Position numbers and translations under genes: made by a program
Shown: in pieces, positions 1 to 6,661 of the stretch
Position numbering within the stretch: the stretch's first letter is position 1
Layout of the letters: every line of letters starts with the position of its first letter
The notes under the pieces: model-generated
Databases searched by the model: none
What the model saw: the letters and a program-made list of their open reading frames with translations, nothing else
Told to the model about the DNA's origin: nothing
Origin: an uncultured Porphyromonadaceae bacterium
GTDB taxonomy: Bacteria > Bacteroidota > Bacteroidia > Bacteroidales > Muribaculaceae
Assembly: GCA_900541865.1 (NCBI GenBank)
Contig: UQLO01000061.1
Coordinates: 1-7,504, forward strand
Length of the DNA stretch: 7,504 nt
Direction: 5' to 3'

Positions 1-9
1 GCAGTTTTG

Positions 10-33
10 GCGTTGGTCTAACAGGCCAACCGC
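10..33. repeat. Isolated hairpin upstream of the AbiE module
   Basis: GTTGGTC (12-18) pairs with GGCCAAC (24-30) around the loop TAACA, including one G-T pair. The stem extends by GC/GC (10-11 with 32-33) across a single bulged C at 31. No T-run follows on the + strand, so it is not a classical intrinsic terminator in that direction. It could be the 3' end of an upstream transcript or a boundary of the AbiE island; the window edge prevents a decision. Confidence 0.4.
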
Positions 34-93
34 TAATCCATGACTTTATCGTCGCCCAGCGATAGCTGAGTAGTTACTTTTTATGCCGGCTTA

Positions 94-125
94 TTTGTTT
101 TTATTTCCGAAAATCACTATTTTTG
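94..125 (+). promoter_or_regulatory. Bacteroidetes-type promoter of the AbiE operon
   Basis: A TTTG -33 box (94-97) is separated by 20 bp from a TATTTTTG -7 box (118-125) that matches the Bacteroides consensus TAnnTTTG. Known spacing for this sigma-factor promoter class is about 19-21 bp, so the match is essentially ideal. The predicted transcription start falls near 130-132, only a few bases before the ATG at 139, so the mRNA would be nearly leaderless. A GGAG at 127-130 resembles a Shine-Dalgarno sequence but may lie at or before the transcript start. Confidence 0.75.
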
Positions 126-138
126 CGGAGTAAAAGAA

Positions 139-762
139 ATGAACATCCTTAATTTGCAAAACCAATGGTCTCGGCAGGGTATTTTCAGTATCCACGAGAT
201 GATGGCTGCACATCCCGGCTTCGACAAGAACAATCTTACGCGATGGGTTGCCAAAGGATACCTTGTGCGCCTGCGGCGCGGATGGTATGCCTTCCCGGAG
301 GCTCTGACGCGGGCTGACTATGGCTACGTAGTGGCCGAACGAATATACCGGCCGTCCTACATCAGCCTTCAGACGGCATTCGGCGTCTACGATATGGTGC
401 CGGAGGCTGTGGCGGGAATAACGTCGGTAACCTCTTTGAAAACCATGCGGTTCGACACTCCGCTGGGTCCGTACAGCTATTATTCCTTAAAGCCTGAACT
501 TATGTTCGGCTACAAGCCCGTACTGACCCCGGACAAGCGAGCCTGGTACTTGGCCCACCCGGAGAAGGCTCTGCTCGATTTTCTGTATTTGAATCCGCAG
601 TACTCCACCGGGCAGGATATGCTCGACCTTAGATTTGATGATTTTTTTCTGGCAGAAGAGATGAATTGGCTGCGTTTGAGTGAATATATCCGCAAATTCG
701 ACTCGCCTGCATTGGCCGGGCGTCTGGCCACTTTAAAGAAAGCCTACGGTATAGATGATTGA
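139..762 (+). CDS. Type IV TA system AbiEi-like antitoxin / transcriptional regulator
   Basis: This 207-residue protein is the likely antitoxin half of an AbiE-type toxin-antitoxin pair. Residues about 14-55 look like a winged helix-turn-helix: a helix ending at a GFDKNNLTRWVAKGYL-like recognition segment, then the basic wing LVRLRRGWYAF, which is the typical N-terminus of AbiEi family proteins. The rest is a mixed alpha/beta region ending in a Lys-rich helix (LATLKKAYGIDD). Characterised AbiEi proteins are somewhat longer, so this is a compact version. In the known family the antitoxin binds inverted repeats in its own promoter and represses the operon, while neutralising the toxin without forming a stable complex. 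The gene overlaps the toxin gene by 8 bp, which implies translational coupling. The start is supported by the promoter directly upstream and by the complete HTH. Family membership is judged from motif pattern and from the adjacent toxin. Confidence 0.82.
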   Translation: MNILNLQNQWSRQGIFSIHEMMAAHPGFDKNNLTRWVAKGYLVRLRRGWYAFPEALTRADYGYVVAERIYRPSYISLQTAFGVYDMVPEAVAGITSVTSLKTMRFDTPLGPYSYYSLKPELMFGYKPVLTPDKRAWYLAHPEKALLDFLYLNPQYSTGQDMLDLRFDDFFLAEEMNWLRLSEYIRKFDSPALAGRLATLKKAYGIDD

Positions 763-1540
763 CCTCGACTACATACGGAATTTCTATCCGACTCATATTG
801 CGAACAATATCAATTTCCACAAGCATCTGATCAAGGAGCATATCGAGCTGATGGCTTTGGATTATCTCGCATCCACCGACCATCTCCGCAAGCTATGTTT
901 CATCGGCGGGACAAACCTTCGGCTCATCAAAGGTATTGACCGCTTCAGCGAGGATTTGGATTTTGACTGCAAAGGAATTGATGAAGACGAATTTCTGAAG
1001 ATCACCGACGATGTCATCACTTTCTTCAGAAGAAACGGACTCAACACTGAGCCGCGCGACAAAAGCAACCCTAATCTGACGGCGTTCCGCAGAAGCATTT
1101 ATTTTCCGGAATTGCTTTTCGACCTTGGATTGACAGGACATCGGGAGCAACGGTTTCTACTCAAAATCGAAGCCCAGGACCAAGGTGTGGTCTATGAGCC
1201 CCGGATGGCTCAGGTGGCGCGCAACGGGTTCGTGTTCCAGGTGCCGGTGCCTCCAGACAGCACACTCCTTTCAATGAAGCTTTCGGCTCTTCTGAGTCGC
1301 GCCAAAGGCCGCGACTTCTACGACACCATATTCCTGTGGCAGCAAACGGAGCCGGACTACACCTACCTTTCCACCCGGGAGGGTATCGCCGACCGCGAGT
1401 CTCTTATTTCCGCGCTTGAAAAGAAGATTGCCACGACCGACCTGGAGATGAAGATACGCGATTTTGAGCACCTTCTTTTCAATTCCGCCAATACGGAGCG
1501 AATCCGTCAATTCGGCCATTTTATAGAATCAAGAAAATAA
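755..1540 (+). CDS. AbiEii/AbiGii-family nucleotidyltransferase toxin
   Basis: This 261-residue protein carries the hallmarks of the AbiEii (DUF1814-type) nucleotidyltransferase toxins. They are GGTNLR at residues 51-56 followed by RFSEDLDF at 63-70, where D67 and D69 are the expected metal-binding acidic pair. A later block has K175 in SMKLSALLSRAKGRDFYD, with R186, D187 and D190, matching the conserved K and R/D motifs of the family. Relatives transfer nucleotides to RNA targets such as tRNA acceptor ends and arrest growth, often giving phage resistance by abortive infection. The substrate here cannot be read from sequence. Length is normal for the compact subfamily, and no frameshift or missing catalytic residue is seen, so it is probably functional. 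The ATG at 755-757 lies inside the antitoxin gene (stop at 760-762) and no ribosome-binding site is evident, so it is likely translated by coupling. Confidence 0.9.
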   Translation: MIDLDYIRNFYPTHIANNINFHKHLIKEHIELMALDYLASTDHLRKLCFIGGTNLRLIKGIDRFSEDLDFDCKGIDEDEFLKITDDVITFFRRNGLNTEPRDKSNPNLTAFRRSIYFPELLFDLGLTGHREQRFLLKIEAQDQGVVYEPRMAQVARNGFVFQVPVPPDSTLLSMKLSALLSRAKGRDFYDTIFLWQQTEPDYTYLSTREGIADRESLISALEKKIATTDLEMKIRDFEHLLFNSANTERIRQFGHFIESRK

Positions 1541-1618
1541 CCGGGGTCGGTTCTCCATGGCGCTCTCGCTGGCATTATGCGGCTATTTTTCGGCGTGCGT
1601 GCAATTTTTGGGAGCAAA

Positions 1619-1651
1619 TTTCTTGAATACGGGGATTTTTTCGTAACTTTG
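1619..1651 (+). promoter_or_regulatory. Predicted promoter of the lrp-to-DUF1573 gene run
   Basis: A TAACTTTG (1644-1651) matches the Bacteroidetes -7 consensus TAnnTTTG exactly. The -33 region is weaker: TTTCTTG at 1619-1625 offers either TTTC with a 21-bp spacer or TTG with an 18-bp spacer. The expected start near 1657 gives a leader of about 20 nt that is A-rich (AAAATAAAACACTATACCACA) and has no Shine-Dalgarno sequence, as is usual in this phylum. An Lrp-type autoregulator could act here, but no clear operator palindrome is visible. Confidence 0.65.
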
Positions 1652-1676
1652 CACAAAAATAAAACACTATACCACA

Positions 1677-2153
1677 ATGACTGACAGAATAGACAATCTG
1701 GACCGCCACATCCTCCAAATCGTTATGCACAACGCCCGCATCCCGTCGAAGGATGTGGCCCTCGAATGCGGTGTTTCCCGCGCAGCTATCCACCAGCGCC
1801 TGCAGCGCCTCATCGATATGAAGGTCATCACCGGCTCCGGCTATCAGGTGAACCCCAAAATCCTCGGATACGCCACCTGCACATATATCGGCGTCAACCT
1901 CGAGCGCGGCGCAATGTACTCCTCTGTGGTTCCCGAGCTGGAGAAGATTCCCGAAATCGTGGAGTGCCACTTCACCACCGGTCCTTACACTATGCTCGTG
2001 AAGCTCTACGCACGCGACAATGAGCACCTTATGGAACTGCTCAACAAAAAAATCCAGATGATTCCCGGCGTCACCGGCACCGAGACTCTCATCTCGCTCG
2101 ACAAGAGCATCGACCGCGAAATCCCCGTTAGCTACGTAGAACGCCGCAAATAA
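1677..2153 (+). CDS. Lrp/AsnC family transcriptional regulator
   Basis: This 158-residue protein has the standard two-domain Lrp/AsnC layout. Residues 5-60 form the winged HTH: LDRHILQIVMHNAR, then PSKDVALECGVSRAAIHQRLQRLIDMKVITG, with the family pattern of a helix, GVS turn and RLxRL recognition helix. Residues about 67-150 form the RAM (regulation of amino-acid metabolism) ligand-binding and oligomerisation domain. This includes the motif TTGPYTMLVKLYARD, corresponding to the usual G-x-Y-D-hhhh strand, and PGVTGTETLISLD near the end. Family members are octameric or dimeric DNA-bending regulators that respond to amino acids or related effectors. The gene is first in a run of six, 19 bp before the amylase gene, so it may be autoregulated and may control part of the operon. 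The effector cannot be inferred. The start is supported by the promoter about 26 bp upstream and by the family length. Confidence 0.93.
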   Translation: MTDRIDNLDRHILQIVMHNARIPSKDVALECGVSRAAIHQRLQRLIDMKVITGSGYQVNPKILGYATCTYIGVNLERGAMYSSVVPELEKIPEIVECHFTTGPYTMLVKLYARDNEHLMELLNKKIQMIPGVTGTETLISLDKSIDREIPVSYVERRK

Positions 2154-2172
2154 CAAACAATCCGCCTCAGCC

Positions 2173-3621
2173 ATGAAAAGCCTTCTTTCGCAGTTTGCCT
2201 TCGGCGCAGCCGCTTTGGGCGTGGTGGCCCTGGCCGCCGGCTCCCTGATGCTTCTGGGTGCATGCTCAACCAAAAACAACACTGCCGCCGAGGCAGCACC
2301 TGCCGACTCCCTGGTGCACGCCGACTGGAGCCGCAACGCCGTTATCTACGAAGTCAACACCCGCCAGTACACCCCGGAGGGTACTTTCGCAGCCTTCGGC
2401 CGCGAGCTGCCCCGCCTGGCCGACTTGGGTGTCGACATCCTCTGGTTCATGCCCATCCATCCCATCAGCGAGCTCAACCGCAAGGGCGAGCTCGGCAGCT
2501 ACTATGCCGTGCGCGACTACAAAGCCGTAAATCCCGAATTCGGCACCTTCGACGACTTCAAGGCCGTTGTCGACAGCGCCCACGCTCTGGGTATGAAGGT
2601 GATTATCGACTGGGTGCCCAACCACACCGGCTGCGACAATGCCTGGGTCGTCGAGCATCCCGAATACTATAAGCGCAACGAGCAGGGCGAGATGTTCGGC
2701 CCCTTCGACTGGACCGACGTCTACGAGCTCGACTATGCAAACCCCGACACCCGCGCCGCTATGAACGACGCCCTCAAGTTCTGGATCACGGAAGCGGGCA
2801 TCGACGGCTTCCGCTGCGATGTGGCAGGCCGTGTGCCCGTCGACTACTGGAACGACACCCGCCGCGAGCTTGAGGCCGCCGCCGGCCGCCCTATCTTCAT
2901 GCTGGCCGAGGCAACCGAGCCCGAACTGGCCGAGCGTGCCTTCGACATGGTCTACAACTGGCCCATGAAGGACCTCTTCAGCGAGATAGCCGCCACCGCC
3001 GGACAGTACTCCTTCCAAAAGGAAGGCGAGCCCATGCGCACCTTCCCCGCCAAGTACGCCGCCGCCATCGACAGCCTCCTTGCCGTGCAGGCCGAGCAAT
3101 ATCCGCCCTACGCCTACACCATGAACATGACCTCCAACCACGACCTCAACTCCTGGGAAGGCACTGAATTCGAGCGCCTCGGAGCCGCAGCCCCGGCCTT
3201 CGCCGTGCTCTCCTACACTCTGCCGGGGATGCCCCTGATTTATACCGGCCAGGAGACGGGCCTCGACCGCGCGCTGGAGTTCTTTGTCAAAGACAATCCT
3301 CCGGTGTGGGAACCCCGCAACGGCTACTTCGACTTCTACCGCAGCCTCAACGCCCTCAAGCACAACCGCCCCGAGCTCGCCGCCGGCATCGACGGCACTC
3401 CTCTGGAGCGAATCTACACCGACGAGGCTCGAATCTACGCCTTCACCCGCGCCAAGGACGGCAAGGGCACCTATGTGGTGGTGAACCTCAGCCCGGACAC
3501 CATTGCTCTGGATGAAGTGCCCGAACTGGCCGACGCCAAGGATGTATTCACCGGCGAAGCCGCACAACCCTCCGCACAAATCGGTCCCTGGGGATACCAG
3601 GTGCTCACCTACAACGAATAA
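2173..3621 (+). CDS. Lipoprotein GH13 alpha-amylase family glycoside hydrolase
   Basis: This is a 482-residue alpha-glucan hydrolase of glycoside hydrolase family 13. A long hydrophobic signal peptide ends in the lipobox LLGAC, with Cys31 as the lipidation site. The residues after it (STKNNTAAEA) lack the acidic run associated with Bacteroidetes surface lipoproteins, so a periplasm-facing location is inferred. The (beta/alpha)8 barrel shows all four GH13 regions: DWVPNH at 146-151; GFRCDVAG with nucleophile D216; LAEAT with acid/base E246; and SNHD with transition-state stabiliser D324. A C-terminal beta domain (about 400-482) ends in WGYQVLTYNE. No starch-binding module is visible. The substrate is probably maltooligosaccharides, but subfamily specificity (amylase, neopullulanase, cyclomaltodextrinase) cannot be fixed. 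No SusC/SusD genes are present, so it is not in a canonical starch-utilisation locus within the window. The gap to the upstream lrp is 19 bp. Confidence 0.93.
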   Translation: MKSLLSQFAFGAAALGVVALAAGSLMLLGACSTKNNTAAEAAPADSLVHADWSRNAVIYEVNTRQYTPEGTFAAFGRELPRLADLGVDILWFMPIHPISELNRKGELGSYYAVRDYKAVNPEFGTFDDFKAVVDSAHALGMKVIIDWVPNHTGCDNAWVVEHPEYYKRNEQGEMFGPFDWTDVYELDYANPDTRAAMNDALKFWITEAGIDGFRCDVAGRVPVDYWNDTRRELEAAAGRPIFMLAEATEPELAERAFDMVYNWPMKDLFSEIAATAGQYSFQKEGEPMRTFPAKYAAAIDSLLAVQAEQYPPYAYTMNMTSNHDLNSWEGTEFERLGAAAPAFAVLSYTLPGMPLIYTGQETGLDRALEFFVKDNPPVWEPRNGYFDFYRSLNALKHNRPELAAGIDGTPLERIYTDEARIYAFTRAKDGKGTYVVVNLSPDTIALDEVPELADAKDVFTGEAAQPSAQIGPWGYQVLTYNE

Positions 3622-3645
3622 CCCTATTTTTCCTCATCACTGCGC

Positions 3646-4398
3646 ATGACAGAGCAGACCCGCTGGACAGAGATAGAACATCTTCCCGACTGGGACGAAG
3701 AATTCTACGATATCTACACCGCCAAGAAATTCGGCAAATGGGTGATGATCAAAACCCTCAAGCCGGAGTACCGCGATGTGCCCGAATATCAGGCAATGAT
3801 AGAGAAGGAATTCGACACACGCTATAACCTGGCGCATCCCAACATCGTGATGATCAACGACTTCGAGGACATACCCACGCTCGGACGGTGTATCGTCACC
3901 GACGACGTCTACGGCGACACCCTCCGCAAGCTCATCAACGAGAAGCGCGTCAACATGAGCCATATCAGCCAGATGCGCCACCAGCTGGTCAATGCCATGT
4001 CGTACATTCAGACAAACCACATCGCCCACCCGGCGCTCAAACCCGAGAACATCATCTTCACCGAGAACATCGGCAACCTCAAGCTCATCGACGTGGGCTT
4101 CGAGCAGCGACCCTCGCTGTCGCGCCGCGAGCTCTCCGACGATATCTACAACTACGGTGTCGTCCTCGGCGAAGCTCTCGACGCCTGCGGCTGCGACGAC
4201 ACCACGCTGCGCCGCGTGGTGCGCCGCTGCACCGACCCCAACCCCGCCCACCGCTTCCGCGACCTCGAGCAGCTCCATCTGGCCCTGGAGGGCCGCAGCC
4301 AGAAGCGTTTCTACGTTCTGGTGGCCATCACTCTGGCTCTTATGGTGATTCTGGTGGCTTGGCTGCTGAGTCCATGGCGGCCGGCCCCGGTGATGTGA
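3646..4398 (+). CDS. Tail-anchored protein-kinase-fold protein, likely pseudokinase
   Basis: This 250-residue protein has a reduced eukaryotic-like (Hanks-type) kinase fold and a C-terminal membrane anchor. Visible landmarks are the VAIK-like lysine K36 (WVMIK), the alpha-C glutamate E55 followed by LAHPNIV (62-68), the catalytic-loop equivalent HPALKPEN (128-135), DVG (149-151) in place of DFG, the alpha-F segment SDDIYNYGVVLGE (164 onward), and the subdomain XI arginine R203 in CTDPNPAHRF. HRD has become HPA, so the catalytic base Asp is replaced by Ala130. The glycine-rich loop is not recognisable, and the activation segment is short with no APE motif. K36, E55, K132, N135 and D149 are kept, so nucleotide binding is plausible while phosphotransfer is doubtful. 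Residues 222-241 (FYVLVAITLALMVILVAWLL) form one transmembrane helix with a short tail, which places the kinase domain in the cytoplasm if it is tail-anchored. It sits 24 bp after the amylase gene and 30 bp before the GNAT gene. Its role is unknown. Confidence 0.82.
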   Translation: MTEQTRWTEIEHLPDWDEEFYDIYTAKKFGKWVMIKTLKPEYRDVPEYQAMIEKEFDTRYNLAHPNIVMINDFEDIPTLGRCIVTDDVYGDTLRKLINEKRVNMSHISQMRHQLVNAMSYIQTNHIAHPALKPENIIFTENIGNLKLIDVGFEQRPSLSRRELSDDIYNYGVVLGEALDACGCDDTTLRRVVRRCTDPNPAHRFRDLEQLHLALEGRSQKRFYVLVAITLALMVILVAWLLSPWRPAPVM

Positions 4399-4428
4399 CC
4401 CCTTTGTCTGCATCTTTTTTCTTTCTAA

Positions 4429-5556
4429 ATGTCTGTTTTCGTTCATCCAATATATTCACGCGACCAGCGCGAGCAATACGTTAAGTTCGGCATCGACCTC
4501 TACAAAGGTAACGACTGCTATGTGCCCCCGCTGGTGCGCGACGACATGGCGACCCTCGACCCCGACGTAAACCCGGCCTTCGACTTCTGCGAGGCCCAGT
4601 CGTTCATGGCTTTCCGCAACGGCGAGCCCGTCGGCACCATCACCGCCATCATCAATAAGTCGGCCAACGACAAAACCGGTCGGCGCGACCTCCGGTTCGG
4701 CTTCCTCGAGTTCATCGACGACGCCGAGGTGGTCGACGCTCTCTTCGAGGCCGCCGCAGCCTGGGGCCGCGAGCGCGGCATGACCCGTATGGTGGGCCCG
4801 ATGGGCTTCTCCGACATGGACCACGAAGGTATGCTCATCGAAGGCTTCGACGAGCTCGGCACCATGGCCACCATCTACAATTACCCCTACTACCCCGAGC
4901 ATATGGCCCGCTTGGGCTTCGAAAAGGAGGTCGACTGGGTGGAATTCAGAATCAAAGTGCCCGACGCCATCCCCGAAAAGCATCAGCGCATCGCCGAAAT
5001 AGTGGCCCGGAAGTATGGTCTGAAGGTGGTTAAATACACCAGCCGCAGCAAAATAAAGAAGGAATACGGCCAAGCCATCTTCGACCTCATCAACTCGGCC
5101 TACGCCGACCTCTACGGCTACTCTCCCCTGTCGCCCCGCCAAATAAGCTACTATATCGACGAATATATCGGCATGCTGAACCTGGACCAGGTGAGCCTGG
5201 TGACCGACTCCGACGGCCGTCTGGTTGCCGTCGGCATCTCGATGCCCAATATGAGCCGCGCTCTGCAGAAGAGCCGCGGACGCCTCTTTCCCACCGGCTG
5301 GTACCATCTGCTCAAGGCGCTCAAGGGCGATACCGACACCGTCGACCTCCTGCTGGTGGCCGTGGCTCCCGACTATCAGAGCAAGGGCGTCAACGCGCTG
5401 CTTTTCAGCGACCTCATCCCCGTGTTCAACCGCCGCGGCTTCAAGGAGGCCGAGTCAAACCTCGAGCTTGAGGGCAACGAGAATGTGCAGAAGCAGTGGG
5501 AGTACTTCGAGCGCCGGCAGCACCGTCGCCGCCGCGCATTTTCAAAAAGCATCTGA
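4429..5556 (+). CDS. YghO-like GNAT-fold protein (putative N-acetyltransferase)
   Basis: This 375-residue protein resembles the YghO-type proteins found across many bacteria. The N-terminal half has the family signature: LYKGNDCYVPPL (24-35), an NPAFDFCEAQSFMAFRNGEPVG-like strand region, then GPMGFSDMDHEGMLIEGFD and a YNYPYYPEHMARLGFEKE stretch. The C-terminal half contains a GNAT acetyl-CoA-binding motif A: VDLLLVAVAPDYQSKGVNALL at 305-325. Q317 and G320 fit the Q/R-x-x-G pyrophosphate-binding loop, although the usual following Gly/Ala is Asn322. It ends in a strongly basic tail (ERRQHRRRRAF). The substrate is unknown; the family is variously annotated as hypothetical or acetyltransferase. 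It lies 12 bp before meaB and is codon-matched to its neighbours, so co-transcription is likely. The start at 4429 retains the complete conserved N-terminus. Confidence 0.8.
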   Translation: MSVFVHPIYSRDQREQYVKFGIDLYKGNDCYVPPLVRDDMATLDPDVNPAFDFCEAQSFMAFRNGEPVGTITAIINKSANDKTGRRDLRFGFLEFIDDAEVVDALFEAAAAWGRERGMTRMVGPMGFSDMDHEGMLIEGFDELGTMATIYNYPYYPEHMARLGFEKEVDWVEFRIKVPDAIPEKHQRIAEIVARKYGLKVVKYTSRSKIKKEYGQAIFDLINSAYADLYGYSPLSPRQISYYIDEYIGMLNLDQVSLVTDSDGRLVAVGISMPNMSRALQKSRGRLFPTGWYHLLKALKGDTDTVDLLLVAVAPDYQSKGVNALLFSDLIPVFNRRGFKEAESNLELEGNENVQKQWEYFERRQHRRRRAFSKSI

Positions 5557-5568
5557 GTGTTTTAGTCT

Positions 5569-6657
5569 ATGGAGCATCCCGAAAACGACAGCCGCTACAC
5601 CGGCCTGACCGTCAACAGCGGAGTCAGCCAGCCCCCGTCGGTCAACCCCTACCTCAACAAGAGGCCGCGCCGCAAGCCTCTGCCGCCGGCCTCCGAGCTC
5701 GTCGAAGGCATCGTCAAGGGCGACGTCATCGCCCTGAGCCGCGCCGTGACCCTGGTGGAAAGCGTCAATCCCGACCACTACGCACTGGCACAGGAGGTCA
5801 TCAACAAATGCCTGCCCCACAGCGGCAATTCGCGCCGAATCGGCATCACCGGCGTACCCGGAGCCGGCAAGAGCACCAGCATCGACGTATTCGGCCTTCA
5901 CGTGCTCAGTCAGGGCGGCAAGCTGGCCGTGCTGGCCATCGACCCCTCCAGCGAGCGCACCAAAGGCTCCATCCTCGGCGACAAAACGCGAATGGAGAAG
6001 CTCTCCACCCATCCCGGCGCTTTTATCCGACCCAGCCCCTCGGCAGGCTCTCTGGGCGGCGTGGCACGCAAGACCCGCGAAACAATAGTACTCTGCGAAG
6101 CCGCCGGCTACGACAATATTTTCGTCGAAACAGTCGGCGTGGGCCAAAGCGAAACCGCCGTTCACTCCATGGTCGACTTCTTCCTCCTCATTCAGATTGC
6201 CGGCGCCGGCGACGAGCTCCAGGGCATCAAGCGAGGCATCATGGAAATGGCCGACGGCATCGTAATCAATAAGGCCGACGGCGACAATATCGGACCTGCG
6301 CAACTCGCTCAGGCCCAGTACCGCTCGGCGTTGCACCTCTTCCCGGCCACAGCTTCCGGATGGAAGCCCGAAGTGCTCACCTACTCAGGCTATTACGAAC
6401 TCGGCATCCCCGAAGTTTGGGATATGATCGACCGCTACTTCAAATTCGTAAAGGCCAACGGATACTTCGAGACCAAGCGAAGCGAGCAGGCACGGTACTG
6501 GATGTACGAAACCATCAACGAAAAGCTCCGCAACCACTTCTACAACAATCCAATAATCGCCGAACGCCTCGTGGCTGCCGAGCAGGATGTGCTCGCCAAC
6601 CGCCTGAGCAGCTTCGCCGCCGCTTCCGAAGTGCTCGACCTCTATTTCAAAGACTGA
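5569..6657 (+). CDS. meaB: MeaB/ArgK P-loop GTPase, methylmalonyl-CoA mutase chaperone
   Basis: This 362-residue protein is a G3E-class GTPase of the MeaB (formerly ArgK) family. The Walker A motif is GVPGAGKST (95-103). DPSSERTKGSILGDKTRM (125-142) is the family switch region. ETVGVGQSE (187-195) is the Walker B/switch block, and NKAD (234-237) is the guanine-specificity motif. A helical N-terminal part (about 40-85, ELVEGIVKGDVIALSRAVTLVES) and a C-terminal helical dimerisation region complete the normal length. In characterised systems MeaB uses GTP hydrolysis to gate loading and protection of adenosylcobalamin on methylmalonyl-CoA mutase. That enzyme interconverts succinyl-CoA and methylmalonyl-CoA, the route to propionate in Bacteroidales. 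The mutase genes are not in this window. The old lysine/arginine-transport kinase annotation should not be used. The gap to the DUF1573 gene is 4 bp. Confidence 0.94.
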   Translation: MEHPENDSRYTGLTVNSGVSQPPSVNPYLNKRPRRKPLPPASELVEGIVKGDVIALSRAVTLVESVNPDHYALAQEVINKCLPHSGNSRRIGITGVPGAGKSTSIDVFGLHVLSQGGKLAVLAIDPSSERTKGSILGDKTRMEKLSTHPGAFIRPSPSAGSLGGVARKTRETIVLCEAAGYDNIFVETVGVGQSETAVHSMVDFFLLIQIAGAGDELQGIKRGIMEMADGIVINKADGDNIGPAQLAQAQYRSALHLFPATASGWKPEVLTYSGYYELGIPEVWDMIDRYFKFVKANGYFETKRSEQARYWMYETINEKLRNHFYNNPIIAERLVAAEQDVLANRLSSFAAASEVLDLYFKD

Positions 6658-6661
6658 AACA

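Noticed and set aside
10..60. tRNA or tRNA fragment as an attachment site
   Set aside because: No T-loop (GTTCGAATC-like) sequence, CCA end or cloverleaf pairing can be found around the hairpin.
1575..2336. 253-codon minus-strand frame opposite lrp
   Set aside because: It overlaps an unmistakable Lrp/AsnC gene and its promoter, has no family signature, and is best explained as a shadow frame.
2266..3579. 437-codon open frame on the minus strand opposite the amylase gene
   Set aside because: The sense strand encodes an intact GH13 enzyme with all four catalytic regions. The antisense frame is kept open by the C-ending codon bias, and its translation is low-complexity (Gly/Val/His-rich) without a recognisable domain.
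3625..3632. TATTTTTC as an internal promoter before the pseudokinase gene
   Set aside because: The last base departs from TAnnTTTG and no TTTG lies 19-21 bp upstream.
3637..4446. 269-codon minus-strand frame opposite the pseudokinase gene
   Set aside because: The + strand shows kinase subdomains and a transmembrane helix. The minus translation has no coherent fold pattern and comes from the same codon bias.
4456..5307. 283-codon minus-strand frame opposite the GNAT gene
   Set aside because: It is a shadow of a conserved-family gene, with a Gly/Val/His-rich product typical of antisense frames in GC-rich coding DNA.
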